Source: Yponomeuta sedellus
Taxonomy: Eukaryota; Arthropoda; Insecta; Lepidoptera; Yponomeutidae
Reading direction: 5' to 3'
DNA length: 64,000 nucleotides
NCBI GenBank assembly: GCA_934045075.1
Contig: OW203745.1
Coordinates: 11,680,873 to 11,744,872, forward strand
The notes under the pieces are model-generated. The model was given only the letters and a program-made list of their open reading frames with translations, ran no database searches and was not told the origin of the DNA. The position numbers and the translations under genes are program-made. Of this stretch, positions 27,918-38,044 are shown piece by piece (the first letter of the stretch is position 1; each line of letters opens with the position of its first letter).

Positions 27918-30900
27918 CATCATCATCATCATTTCAGCCTATTGCAGTCCACTGCTGGACATAAGCCTCCCCCAGGGTGCGCCACAAGACCTGTTCTCCC
28001 GTTTTCGCCATCCAGTCACCACCAGCCACCTTTTTCAGGTCGTCGGTCCATCTGGCCGGAGGGCGTCCTACACTACGCTTGCCGAGTCGTGGTCTCCATT
28101 CGAGAACCCGTCTGCTCCAATGATCATCGGTTCTGCGACAGATGTGACCAGCCCACTGCCACTTCAGTCTGCTACACTTCTGAACTACGTCAGTGACTTT
28201 GGTTTTTTGTCGGATGATCTCGTTCCGGACTTTGTCCCTTAACGAGATTCCGAGCATACACCTTTCCATAGCTCGCTGAGTGACATGCAATCGGTGGGCT
28301 AGTTTCACTGTCAGGTTCCACGTCTCGGCTCCGTATGTCATGACCGGCAGGACGCATTGATTGAATACCTTGGTCTTCAGGCATTGTGGCAAGGGTGACT
28401 CGAAGATGTGACGCAACTTTCCAAACGCTGCCCAGCCAAGCTGCACTCTTCTGGTGATTTCACCCTCCAAGTTGTCTCTACCCAGCTGGATCTTTTGTCC
28501 TAGGTAGACGTACTCTTGGACAACTTCAAGGGCTACACCTTCGACGAGAACAGGCTCAGGGACGATGTGCCCGTTGAACATGACCTTAGTCTTGTCCAAG
28601 TTCATCCCAAGCCCAACGCGTCTCGAGGCAGCATTAAGACCAGACAGCATTTTCTGTAGGTCTTGCGGCGATTCTGCCATTAAGACTATGTCGTCAGCAA
28701 AGTGGAGGTGTGTGAGATATTCACCATTAACATTGATGCCCATGCCATTCCACCACAGGGTCTTGAAAACATCCTCCAGAGCATTGGTGAAGAGTTTCGG
28801 GGAAATAACGTCACCCTGTCTTACAACTCTGAGCAACTGGATGGGTCTTGTTTGGTGGTTCTGCACTTGCACGGACATCGTCGCCACTTGGTAGAGACTC
28901 CTCAGCACCTCCACGTACCGCCAGTCGACTTGGCATCGCTGCAAAGACTCCAGAACAGCCCAGGTTTCGATGGAGTCGATGGCCTTCTCGTAGTCCACAA
29001 ACGCCAGACACAGCGGTTGGTTATACTCTTCGGACTTCTGTATAACCTGCCGAACAGTATGGATGTGGTCTACGGTGCTATAGCCTTTACGAAACCCAGC
29101 CTGTTCCGGTGGCTGAAAGGCGTCAAATCTTGATGCTAGACGATTCGTGATGACTCTCGAGAACAGCTTATAGACGTGGCTCAGAAGCGTGATCAGCCTA
29201 TAGTTTTTAAGGAGCGTTTTGTCTCCTTTCTTGAAAAACAATGCCACAACACCTCTGCTCCACGCCCTCGGGGTAGTACCATTGGTTATTACAGAGTTGA
29301 AGAGCCTCCTCAACTCCCCAAGAACAGGTTCACCACCAGCCTTGAGGAGCTCAGAGGCTACTCCATCTTCACCGGCAGCCTTCCCATTACTAAGCTGTTT
29401 GAGAGCCGCCCCGATTTCGTCGACATCTACGTCTGGGAAATCGTCAGTGAAGTGGCGGGTAAGTGGGGCTCTAGGGTCTCTCGCGTCAGGTGGAGGCTTC
29501 GGTGCGTGCGAGGCATACAGATGTCCGTAGAAGTCCTCAATTTCAGCGAGTATCCCCGGGACTGATGTGACGGTTTCACCATTCGAGGTAGCTAACTTTG
29601 TCTGATGACTCCTCCCCAGTGTCTTGGTGAAGACCTTCGACCCCCGATTCCGCTCGATCACCTCATGTACGAGGCGAGTGTTCCAGCTGCGAAGGTCGCG
29701 TCTTACCAAGTTCCTGATTTTTTTGTTGAGTGACTGGGGATCTGACAAAGATTCCTCTGGTGTCTCACGTCTAAATCGCATCAGATCCAGGGTCTCGCTA
29801 GAAAGTTTGGACTTCCTATCTGGTCGCCTTTTCCGAAAGTGCCTTATTCCCACTTCGCGTATTACCCCAATTATGCCGTCCAGATCCTCGTCAACATTTG
29901 CCGGGGTCTCCAGTGCGGCGAAACTATTTCGCAATTCCAATTGGAACGCATCATGTCCAGCTTGGGGCACATTTGGACGGAGAACAGACCTCACCATGCG
30001 ACTACGTCCGAGCTTAAAATTGATATTTAGGGTGCCTCGTACAAGCCGGTGATCGCTACCGGTATTAAACCTGCTGATCACTGAGACATCCCTAAATATG
30101 TGCTTCTTGTCGGCTATGATGAAGTCAATCTCGTTCTTCGTCACACCGTCGGGGCTCTTCCAGGTCCACTTCCGTTGGGGCTTTTTCTGATAAAAGGTGT
30201 TCATACAGAACAGCCCCTGCATGCTAAGGAAGTTGACCAGCATTTGGCCCCTATGGTTTCTGCGCCCATAGCTATGCAGTCCCAAACAAGATTCACCGCA
30301 TTCTTTTCCCACTTTGGCGTTGAAGTCTCCCATGACAACTGTATAGTGGGTTTCGGTGGTACGATGCATGGCCTTTGACACATCATCGTAAACGGCCTCC
30401 ACCTCTTCGTCTGAGCTGCTCGACGTCGGCGCATATACCTGTATGACCTTGAGAGAGTATCTCTCGGTCAGTTTCAGCACAAGGTACGCTATCCGGGTCG
30501 AGACGCTGCAGATCTCCACCACGTTGTCACGGAGGGCTTTGTTGACGAGAAATCCCACGCCACCCTGGGATTTTTGGCTCCCTTCCCTGGAGTAGAATAG
30601 ATGGCCTGACTCAAAAGTTACCGTGTCCTCTCCCTCTCTACGAACTTCCGATAACCCGAGGATATGCCATCGTATCTTCTCTAATTCTACTTCAAGGATC
30701 TGGAGGCTTTCGCCCAGCCGCAGACTGCGTTCATTATATGTAGCCAGGATCAATTGTTGGCAGCCGTCCGTAGCCCGGGGATTCCTAGCACCCCCTACCC
30801 TACCAAGGCCAAGGCCGCTGCCGTGACCTGGAATAGTAGGGCGGCCGGGAACTGGGGGCCGTTTCTTTTTGGGGTTCATCATTGGGGGTTTTGCCCGTAG

Positions 30901-31071
30901 TCACCACGCTGGGCAGACGGGTTGGTGACCGCAGTGTATTGATATGGACTGTGTTGTCTACGCAAGAGGCGCTGCTGCCCACCTCTCGGATGGTCCCTTA
31001 ATCGCCTTCTACGATACCCACGGGGAGACATGGGGTGATACTATTCTACTCTGCCGGCACCACACGGCACC
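27918..31071 (-). mobile_element. Full-length RTE-clade retrotransposon with target duplication
   Basis: A 3.15-kb element: about 190 bases of 5' UTR (30883-31071), one long coding sequence, a very short 3' UTR and a (CAT)5 (sense ATG)n tail at 27918-27932. ATGTAGAGTAT is present at 27907-27917 and 31072-31082. The left duplication coincides with the right duplication of the SINE-5S at 27830, so the RTE landed at the edge of an earlier insertion or vice versa. It is the only element here that looks complete at both ends with its protein intact. Confidence 0.9.
27934..30882 (-). CDS. RTE endonuclease-reverse transcriptase, 982 aa
   Basis: The single polyprotein of the element, expected to nick chromosomal DNA and copy the element RNA into the nick (target-primed reverse transcription). 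Residues 45-285 are an exonuclease-endonuclease-phosphatase type endonuclease: TYN at 48-50, Glu79 in LSEVRR, GDFNAKVG with Asp186 and Asn188, and GSDHR with Asp277 and His278. Residues 480-760 are the reverse transcriptase: AGFRKGYSTVDH at 595-606, motif A VDYEKAID with Asp630, motif B RQGDVISP near 688-695 and motif C FADD at 728-731. The C-terminus holds WAGHICRR and GRPPARWTDDLKKVAG. The length fits the clade. Small departures from the usual pattern (NYRLITLL for NYRPITLL, AID for AFD) could reduce activity. I used the first ATG of the frame; the true start could be slightly downstream. It is intact but not proven active. Confidence 0.92.
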   Translation of the reverse strand: MMNPKKKRPPVPGRPTIPGHGSGLGLGRVGGARNPRATDGCQQLILATYNERSLRLGESLQILEVELEKIRWHILGLSEVRREGEDTVTFESGHLFYSREGSQKSQGGVGFLVNKALRDNVVEICSVSTRIAYLVLKLTERYSLKVIQVYAPTSSSSDEEVEAVYDDVSKAMHRTTETHYTVVMGDFNAKVGKECGESCLGLHSYGRRNHRGQMLVNFLSMQGLFCMNTFYQKKPQRKWTWKSPDGVTKNEIDFIIADKKHIFRDVSVISRFNTGSDHRLVRGTLNINFKLGRSRMVRSVLRPNVPQAGHDAFQLELRNSFAALETPANVDEDLDGIIGVIREVGIRHFRKRRPDRKSKLSSETLDLMRFRRETPEESLSDPQSLNKKIRNLVRRDLRSWNTRLVHEVIERNRGSKVFTKTLGRSHQTKLATSNGETVTSVPGILAEIEDFYGHLYASHAPKPPPDARDPRAPLTRHFTDDFPDVDVDEIGAALKQLSNGKAAGEDGVASELLKAGGEPVLGELRRLFNSVITNGTTPRAWSRGVVALFFKKGDKTLLKNYRLITLLSHVYKLFSRVITNRLASRFDAFQPPEQAGFRKGYSTVDHIHTVRQVIQKSEEYNQPLCLAFVDYEKAIDSIETWAVLESLQRCQVDWRYVEVLRSLYQVATMSVQVQNHQTRPIQLLRVVRQGDVISPKLFTNALEDVFKTLWWNGMGINVNGEYLTHLHFADDIVLMAESPQDLQKMLSGLNAASRRVGLGMNLDKTKVMFNGHIVPEPVLVEGVALEVVQEYVYLGQKIQLGRDNLEGEITRRVQLGWAAFGKLRHIFESPLPQCLKTKVFNQCVLPVMTYGAETWNLTVKLAHRLHVTQRAMERCMLGISLRDKVRNEIIRQKTKVTDVVQKCSRLKWQWAGHICRRTDDHWSRRVLEWRPRLGKRSVGRPPARWTDDLKKVAGGDWMAKTGEQVLWRTLGEAYVQQWTAIG

Positions 31072-31082
31072 ATGTAGAGTAT

Positions 31083-31261
31083 AGCGCATGTCAAATTACA
31101 ATGTAACATGAAAGTGAAAGCCGCTGCCCTCGGGCCGTAATGTAGTGGAGAAAAAGGCAGCGGGAAAAAAACTCCATTCTGACCATCTTTTCTCAAGTCC
31201 TCTTAAATCTAATATATCGGTTGCCACCTATATGTATGATAAGATTCCATGAATACCATTC
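31083..31261. other. Unassigned flank of RTE
   Basis: No feature recognised. Confidence 0.3.
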
Positions 31262-31320
31262 TATAATCTATCTATAATCAGCCCACATCAACCCACTGCT
31301 GGGCATAGGCCTCCTTTTTG

Positions 31321-31558
31321 ACGGCCTCGGTGGCGCAGCGGTTTGGCACGCTGCTGTAAAACCGACGGTCTCGGGTTCGATCCCCGGCGGGGTCAAACTA
31401 GGAAACGAACTTTTCTAGTTGGGCTCGGGTCTTGGATGTTATCTATGTATTTAGTGTATTAAATCTATCGTCGAGTTAGTACCTATAACACAAGTCATTT
31501 ATTTGTACTTAGTATAGGGCTAACGAGATCTGTGTAATATGTGCATGATTATTTATTA
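31321..31558 (+). mobile_element. SINE-B, near full length
   Basis: Head GGCCTCGGTGGCGCAGCGGT, B box GGTTCGATCCC, and body to ATCTGTGTAATATGTGCATG. Inserted in the type 3 LINE relic. Confidence 0.8.
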
Positions 31559-31958
31559 TGGCATGGGTGAAATTTTTAGCCTCTAAATAGGTTTTTAAAT
31601 TTGTTCCTTAGCACGGGTTAGTGCATTAAAAATAAAAATAGTGTAATCATGTGGGTACAGTGATATCGTTCCGATGTTAAAACCTAACTGCAAAGTAGGT
31701 AGTCGGGGCTGTAAGTAATGCAATTTGCTTAAGTCAGATGTCGCTGCCTGTACGTAATACAGAGAATATTGTAAAGAGGTTCGAAATTTCACTGATGCCG
31801 TGAGTCGCCCATTGGCTCAATTGGTAGAGCGCTGGTACGGATAGCCAGAGGTTGCGGGTTCGAATCCCGGCATGGGTGAAATTTTTAGCCTCTAAATAGG
31901 TTTTTAAATGTGTTCCTTAGCACGGGTTAGTGCATTAAAAATAAAATAGTGTAATTAT
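31559..31958 (+). mobile_element. SINE-A head-to-tail arrangement
   Basis: A 90-base 3' region (CATGGGTGAAATTTTTAGCC..GTTAGTGCATTAAAAATAAA) occurs at 31562-31650 and again at 31872-31958, with a full leader and tRNA-like part between. It is either a tandem dimer with a truncated first unit or an element with short terminal direct repeats. Confidence 0.75.
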
Positions 31959-32091
31959 TTATTATATTTATTATTATTATAGAATATTAATTTTACTGCG
32001 CCATTCCTCACGGTCCTGTGCTAATCTGATCCGTCTCTGACCCGCAACCCTCACGATGTTGTCTGACCATCGTGTCGGTGGTCAAACGTCA

Positions 32092-32577
32092 AAGAATGCC
32101 ATTAAATACTTTAAATTCTAAAGCATTAGTTCATTGTTTTACATCAGTCGTGAAAACATAACAAGTGCTGTGGCCAGACACACGAACAACACTCGTTCAC
32201 GATAATCCATAAGACACAAAAAACATGTTCTTGCAAGGAAACACTGTGTTTATCATAACACATGGTTAGAGGAAGTAGGGAGAGAAATGTAATGCCGACT
32301 CGCATACCCCGGGGCTTATTTCCATGTTGACGTTAATAATTTCGCTCCTCTTTCTAGGCTGCCTACATAACATCAAAATTGAATAACATAATTGGTTCTA
32401 TATCTTACGGCATGTCGTGGAAAATAGCAAAAATGTTCCAAAAGCATTCTGGCAGTTTTTGATAGCTGAAAAATAAGTACTACGGCGCGCAGCCCACCGG
32501 CATATAATGTGCAAGCCATCAGAGGCCCGTATTTTGCGGACATGACAAGGATATGGCGAGTACATCACCATAGTACA
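32092..32577. other. No recognised feature
   Basis: Unassigned sequence; no supported gene. Confidence 0.35.
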
Positions 32578-32752
32578 AATAAGATGTCGCTGCCTGTACA
32601 TAATACAGAGAATATTGTAGAGGTTCGAAATTTCACTGATGCCAGTGAGTCGCCCATTATCTCAGTTGGAAAGAGCGCTGGCACGGATAGCCAGAGGTCG
32701 CGGGTTCGAATCCCGGCATGGGTGGAATTTTTAGCCTCTAAATAGGTTTTTA
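32578..32752 (+). mobile_element. SINE-A, 5'-truncated
   Basis: Leader end, intact A and B boxes (32659 and 32700 regions), ending at AAATAGGTTTTTAA with no GTCCTTAGCAC tail. Confidence 0.8.
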
Positions 32753-32854
32753 ACACAGTACAAATAATTATATTATAATTATTTTCTTTTCATGTTGAAC
32801 ATGTTTCTTTACAATATTATAATAAATAATAATATTGACCTTTTTTTTTGCATG

Positions 32855-32995
32855 TACGTAATGAGATGATTTATACAGCATCCAGTGGCATCTTCACTCA
32901 CACTAGATGGGTGAAGGGACCACTCCGACGCTGTAGTGCCTGGGACATGGTTTTATAGATGGTGTAGGCTTGCCCAGCACCTATACCATCCTGAC
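32855..32995 (+). repeat. Dispersed repeat G, copy 3
   Basis: The best preserved copy, from ACGTAATGAGATGATTTAT to CTATACCATCCTGACAAC. Confidence 0.65.
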
Positions 32996-33043
32996 AACAA
33001 TATTATAAATAACTATTATATTCAATACATATTTCTATTTCAG

Positions 33044-33283
33044 CTTTGGCCAACAAACGTAGAGTTAACTTGTGCAGAAACATAAAAGGTACCAAAACCC
33101 CACCTACACAGCATTCCTGGAACCCTACCTCATCGAGTTTAGTCGTTCACTGCCGATTCAGTACGTAAGGTACGGCGTAAACGCTATTATGACAATATCC
33201 CAACAGCTACAGTTGACCTCCAGCTGAGTATTCCCTCTTGGTACCGTTTCAGGGGCCTTACTCTTGACGCAGTTCATAACAAA
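33044..33283 (+). other. Exon-like segment (speculative)
   Basis: TTTCTATTTCAG at 33032-33043 resembles a 3' splice site and AAAAGTAAGT at 33281-33290 a 5' splice site. The second half is open in one frame with protein-like composition (ADSVRKVRRKRYYDN.., LSIPSWYRFRGLTLDAVHNK). The first half of that frame has two stops, while another frame is open for about 45 codons. I do not recognise the peptide; a decayed transposon is an alternative. Confidence 0.25.
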
Positions 33284-33344
33284 AGTAAGTAAATAAACAA
33301 AATGTGTATTTATTTATCATAAATGTGTATTGCGGTAGCGGTAA

Positions 33345-35088
33345 GATAAGATAAGAATATTCTTTATTGTACACTGGAAAAACAACAAATACAAAACAAT
33401 TGCAAATATACATAGTACAATTGGCGGCCTTATTGCTAAAAGCAATTTCATCCAGACAACCTTACGATGGAAAGTTGCTGAAGGAAATTAGAAAGACGGG
33501 TAGCCAGTGCAAATTTGAATATTGATACATACTTATACTTAATAATAATACACTTACATACCGTTACTTATATAAACTTATAATTTATTATAAACATACA
33601 TATATATATATATCTTATAATAAAGTTCTACATAAGACAAGGAAAGTACTAACCTACACACAAGAGGACAAAATTTTAACGACTATACTGATAAATAAAG
33701 ATCACGAGCTCTGCTTTTGAAGACAGCTGGGGAAGGAGAGCGCCTTATTGAGACCGGCAGATTATTCCACAGTTGGGCGGCCCTTACCGCAAATGAGTTG
33801 CCCAAGAACCTCGTAGAGTGATTTGGCGTCTTCAGCATCAGAGTCAGGTCAGACCGCAGTGCCCGGCTATGGGAATCCCTGAGGTAAACAAAGCGCTCTT
33901 TGAGATAAGTCGGAGAGGCTGGATTGAACAGTACTGAATAAAGAAGTGAGAGGATGTGAGCATTCCTACGAGAACGAATGGAGAGCCACTTGAGCTTAGT
34001 GCGGTATTCGGACACGTGGTCATATTTGCGCAAGCCAAATATGAACCTTATAGCGAAGTTTTGGAGGCGCTCAAGTTTATTAAGTTGCTCTTCAGTCAAA
34101 TCAAGATAGCTGGCATCAGCATAGTCGAGGATAGGGAGCAACAGAGATTGCGCAAGTGCAATTTTGGTCGCAGTGGGCAGGAAATTCCGTAACCTTCTCA
34201 GAGAGGCCGCTGAAGCGAATATTTTCCGACTCATCTCCGCCAGCTGCGGAGACCAAGTCCAGCACCTGTCGATAATGATCCCCAAGTTCTTTACCTTCTC
34301 ACTGAACGGAATTATTATATTGTCATTATATTGCTCGTGGGAGCTGTTCCCACTTGACCCTCGAAACCATTCTAGGACTGCCAACCACAATCACCTGCGT
34401 CTTAGAGGGATTAACCCTCAAGCCATGACATGAACTCCATGCTAAAATGCGGTCCAGATCAGCATTTGTTTCAGCAATTGCCAAGGGTAGACTATCTACA
34501 GGACATTGCGTATAAATTTGGAGATCGTCTGCATAAAGGTGGTAAGAAGAAGATAGATTTATGGATATACTATTGATGAAAATTGCAAAGAGAAGAGGAG
34601 ACAACACGCCACCTTGCGGGACACCGGCAGTAGTATCAGACCAAAAGGAGAAGGATTCATCAATTCGTATACGTTGCCGGCGCCCATGCAAGTAACTACG
34701 AAACCAGTCAATCACCTTTGGAGATATGTTGAGAGAACACATTATACCTAGCAGAATGTCGAAGTCCACCGTGTTGAAAGCATTGCTGAAGTCCAACAGC
34801 GTGAGGACAGTGACCTGACCATTTTCCATCCCTAGACGTATATCGTCTGTAATTTTTGCAAGTGCTGTAACCGTGCTGTGACCTGGACGAAAGCCAGATT
34901 GGAAGGGATTGAGGAGACAGTTTTTGTTTAGGAAGATACTTAGTTGGTGATGGATTAGGCGCTCGAGGACTTTTGAGAAGAATGGCAGGATGGAGATGGG
35001 CCGAAAATCAGAGAATGAGGACGGATAAGGTTTTTTGGGTAAGGGAGTGATCTGTGCTTCCTTCCAGGCAGTAGGGAAGACACCGGCC
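33345..35088 (-). mobile_element. CR1/Jockey-group LINE, 3' half
   Basis: 5'-truncated at 35088, where a SINE-D copy abuts. The 3' UTR is 33345-33682 and ends in sense as CAATAAAGAATATTCTTATC TTATC. Related 3' UTR fragments are at 26360, 59310 and 63855. Confidence 0.8.
33683..35088 (-). pseudogene. CR1/Jockey-group reverse transcriptase, truncated and frameshifted
   Basis: From 35088 to 34326 one frame encodes AWKEAQITPLPKK, FRPISILPFFSKVLERLI, FQSGFRPGHSTVTAL, motif A TLLDFSNAFNTVDFD, motif B AGVPQGGVLSPLLF and motif C YHLYADDLQIY. A frameshift around 34330-34390 moves to a second open frame ending at 33683, with KVKNLGIIID.CWTWSPQL, SLRRLRNFLPT and FAVRAAQLWNNLPVSIR. The three catalytic aspartates are retained. 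The endonuclease and the first reverse transcriptase blocks are missing, so the copy is dead. Confidence 0.85.
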
Positions 35089-35275
35089 TAGAGCATATGC
35101 CTACCATGCGAGAGGCCCCTGGCTCGATCCCCAGCTGAGAACGAAAAAAAACCACAGGTCTTGGATGTTTACATGTTTGTGACGTCACTGTTTCTGGTAT
35201 CCACAACACAGGGTATCCTAGTGTTGGGCCAGAAGCAATGTATATGCCAGTGTGTAAATGCTATGTTATGTTATT
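35089..35275 (+). mobile_element. SINE-D, head slightly truncated
   Basis: Starts inside the head at AGAGCATATGCCTACCATGC and runs to GTGTAAATGCTATGTTATG. It abuts the truncated LINE. Confidence 0.75.
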
Positions 35276-35344
35276 TCCGTAATTAAAATAAACGTCTTTC
35301 CATTTATATATTTTTTTCTTATGTAGGTATTTATGATCCGAATT

Positions 35345-35672
35345 GGAAACCATCGTTGGGGTTAAGCAACAGACGCAATCAGATGCTTGGATAGCTGACT
35401 GTTCCGTGACTACCGCTAGTGGCGTTTTTCCGAGTGGTTCCACGCTTCGCAAGGCACGTTAAGCCGTTGGTGCCGGTTGTCATGTAAATGCAGTCGTTAA
35501 GCCATGCAGAGGGATTAAGAGTGGCTTGATAACTTCTGACAGTAAGGCCCGCTACTGTCTTACAATCCTCCACCAACCCGGACTTGGCTGCCGTGGTGGA
35601 GTATGGCCTAAACTTCGTGTGATGCAGTAAGAGACCCGTGCTGAAACAGTGGGACACACTAAGGGTTGATAT
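35345..35672 (+). mobile_element. SINE-5S, nearly complete
   Basis: 5S-like block GGGTTAAGCAACAGACGCAA..GCTTGGATAGCTGAC at 35359-35400, then the complete body and terminus. Confidence 0.75.
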
Positions 35673-35689
35673 TGCCATCATCATTATTT

Positions 35690-35995
35690 ATAAAGCCTAT
35701 ATACGTCCCAGTACAAGAAGGGATAGGCTTTCTCTTAGAGAGAGAATGCGCTTAATTACCGCGTTTGCACGCCGCGATTGGCAGTTTCAAGCGATGACTA
35801 TGTGAACGTCTCAGACACATAGGTTTCCTCATGATGTTTTCCTTCGCCGTTAGCGAAAAGTATTGGTATTATAATTTATAATTCACAATGAATGTAACTT
35901 AGAAAACAAACTCAATCGGTAAGTGTCGGGATTCGAACCCACGATCTCGCGAATATGAGGCCGGCTCTACCGCTTCGGTGCCACCGTAGTCCGCT
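35690..35995 (-). mobile_element. SINE-C, near full length
   Basis: Antisense copy with the 3' end at 35690 and the tRNA-like head with B box (GGGATTCGAACCCACGATC) at 35928-35995. Confidence 0.7.
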
Positions 35996-35999
35996 ACCT

Positions 36000-36384
36000 T
36001 CGCTATTTAAATCGTCTAAAAAGTAAATAAATGCTGTTTAAATGATGTTAATAAAAAACATCAACAAGGAAAAGGAACAAAGTATAAAAAATATCATTAA
36101 TTAACGCAGTTTCTTGTGATTCCAGGAAGAGTGCCTTTTTATCCAAAGTTACAAACGAAAAATTTTCTTGTAAACATTTCCGGGTAAAGACCCTTTGGGG
36201 GCCTAAAAGGTAGGTATTGCTTACGGTTTTCGCTTTTAATTTAAGAAGGGACCCTCGAATTCCCGGTAGGCTGACCCCCGTGTAAGCTGCCATGATAATG
36301 TGCAATATTTCAAATAGTAATATGGGGTTTCGTTTTCTTTAGAATTAATAAATGAATAACCATTTATTGCCAAGAACAACGAAT
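36000..36384. other. No recognised feature
   Basis: A minus-strand open frame of 85 codons (36048-36305) has no recognisable domain. Confidence 0.35.
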
Positions 36385-36530
36385 ATACATACATACATAA
36401 CCTCACGCCTGTATACCAGAGGGGTAGGCAGAGACCAGGGACCGCTATTTGACACGATCCTGATCGATCACCTTCGCTTCATCAACGATCATACATAAGT
36501 TGTTGCATGCACGCACAATGATTCTGGCTG
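36385..36530 (-). mobile_element. LINE-F 3' end with short (CATA)n tail
   Basis: Three CATA units at 36387-36400 precede CCTCACGCCTGTATACCAGA, showing the unexpanded tail. Confidence 0.75.
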
Positions 36531-36618
36531 CCTTTTATAAACAAAGAATATCTTACACTTATAAACTTGGATACTAAATTACTTTTACCAAATTATATTT
36601 TATGCTATAAAGCAAGTA

Positions 36619-36875
36619 CAGTCTATTTATTCTTACTTGTCCAATTTAGTAAACAAGATTCTACCCGTAAACTGTAACTTTTTAGTCCAAAACTGCCATA
36701 TTTCCATAAATGAAGTAACTTGGAACACTCGTTTAGATAACACGCTGCTAATTTTATAAACATAGTTCATGATAGTTCATGAATTTGCGAGAAAATGTCT
36801 AGTTTAGGCATCTAATCTCAATTTTAAGGTTAGAATCTTGTTTACTAAATTGGACAAGTAAGAATAAATAGACTG
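36619..36875. mobile_element. MITE with CAGTCTATT ends, reference copy
   Basis: 257 bp. The left end CAGTCTATTTATTCTTACTT.. and right end ..AGAATAAATAGACTG are complementary over about 47 bases with few mismatches. TA precedes the left end. Non-coding. Confidence 0.8.
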
Positions 36876-37011
36876 CAAGAGCTTGGCAAAAGGACTGGAC
36901 GCTCAGCGTATGCTGCGGGATGTTAGGCATCCTACAGCGCTTATATATAAATAAAAATCTGCTCAACTATTAGGTTAAAAAATATCTATGTAATTTATTT
37001 CATTATGTACA

Positions 37012-37460
37012 ACTAGCTGCTGCCTGCGACTACGTCTGCGCAGGGTTATCAAATAGATTTTACTTGACACTTTTCGTCATATTTTAGAAAACTCAAGCAA
37101 TATTTTTATAAACTGTAACCCATTGTGTTATTTCTTATAAGATATATTATTGTAAAGTGGCATTAAAATCCGTTCAGTACATTTTACGTGAAAGAGTAAC
37201 ATAACATAACATTTACATACAAGCACATACATTGCTTCTGGCCCCACACTAGGATACCCTGTGTCGTGGGAACTAGAAACAACGACATCACAAACATGTA
37301 AACATCCAAGACCTGGACTTTTTTTTTTTGTTTCCAGCCGGGATTCGAACCCGGGACCTCTTGCATGGTAGGCAGACGCGCTACCGCTACGCCACAGAGG
37401 TCGTCAAACTTCCATCCATACTTACAAACTTTCACGTTTATAATAATATAGTAAGGATAA
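37012..37460. mobile_element. Dispersed repeat I interrupted by SINE-D
   Basis: 37012-37190 (ACTAGCTGCTGCCTGCGACT..CGTGAAAGAGTAAC) and 37405-37460 (ATCCATACTTACAAACTTTC..) form a common lepidopteran-type repeat that is continuous without the SINE-D between them. A second copy is at 62208-62410. Confidence 0.55.
37190..37405 (-). mobile_element. SINE-D, near full length
   Basis: Antisense, with the intact B box complement GGGATTCGAACCCGGGACCT and the TTGCATGGTAGGCAGACG anticodon region, nested in repeat I. Confidence 0.8.
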
Positions 37461-37469
37461 AGTATTCTC

Positions 37470-37700
37470 CATCTAACTGACTGCCTCGGTCTGGCAGTAT
37501 AATGTTTGATTTCCATGCCGGAGGTTTTGGGTTCGATTCCCACTGGGGACCGCCGTACATTTGTATAAATGGCCTCAGTCTGGGATATATTTCCATGTTT
37601 GTGATGTTTTTGCCTGGTTACCATAGCATAGGTTATTCTGGTTTGGGACCAGGCCATGTTATTGTGTTGTGTGGAAGATACTCGAATTATCATTACTATA
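37470..37700 (+). mobile_element. SINE-E (tRNA-like), reference copy
   Basis: Head GACTGCCTCGGTCTGGCAGT.., CATGCCGGAGG, B box GGTTCGATTCC, and a body of TGTTTTTGCCTGGTTACCAT..TTGGGACCAGGCCATG. Fragments are at 6640, 8812 and 54140. Confidence 0.65.
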
Positions 37701-37757
37701 TCACACGTATTATCAATGGAAGATACACGTACTATCAATAAAGTGAAATATAATTTT

Positions 37758-38042
37758 TTTTAAACCTATTTAGAGGCTCAAAATTCCACCCATGCCGGGA
37801 CTCGAACCCGCGACCTCTGGATAACCGTGCGAGCGCTCTCCTAACTGAGCTAATGGGCAAGTACCGGCATTAGCGAAATTTCGAACCCCTTTACAATGTT
37901 CTCTGTACTATTTACAGGCAGCGACATCTGGCTGAAGTAATTTGTATCATTTGCAGCCCCAAGTACCTACGTTGCAGTTAGGTTTTACATCGGAATGATA
38001 TCGCTGTACCCACATGATTATATTCTTTTTGTTGCACTAACA
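37758..38042 (-). mobile_element. SINE-A, long single copy
   Basis: Contains the whole leader to CCACATGATTATATTC and then the start of an upstream GTTAGTGCA tail, so it too derives from a head-to-tail form. Confidence 0.75.
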
Positions 38043-38044
38043 GG

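Larger units (their letters stand above)
31262..32090 (-). pseudogene. RTE-like LINE (type 3) C-terminus, interrupted by SINEs
   Basis: 31270-31319 (ATCAGCCCACATCAACCCAC..CCTCCTTTTT) and 31990-32090 (ACTGCGCCATTCCTCACGGT..) are contiguous in the copy at 3321-3450. The 670 bases between them are SINE-B (31321-31558) and SINE-A (31559-31958). Confidence 0.7.

Noticed and set aside
28702..29565. Plus-strand frames opposite the RTE polyprotein
   Set aside because: Overlap the strongly conserved minus-strand frame and have no recognisable domains.
37012..37200. CRISPR-like or other regularly spaced repeats
   Set aside because: Repeats across the window are dispersed transposons, not short direct repeats with unique spacers; no cas-like gene exists.
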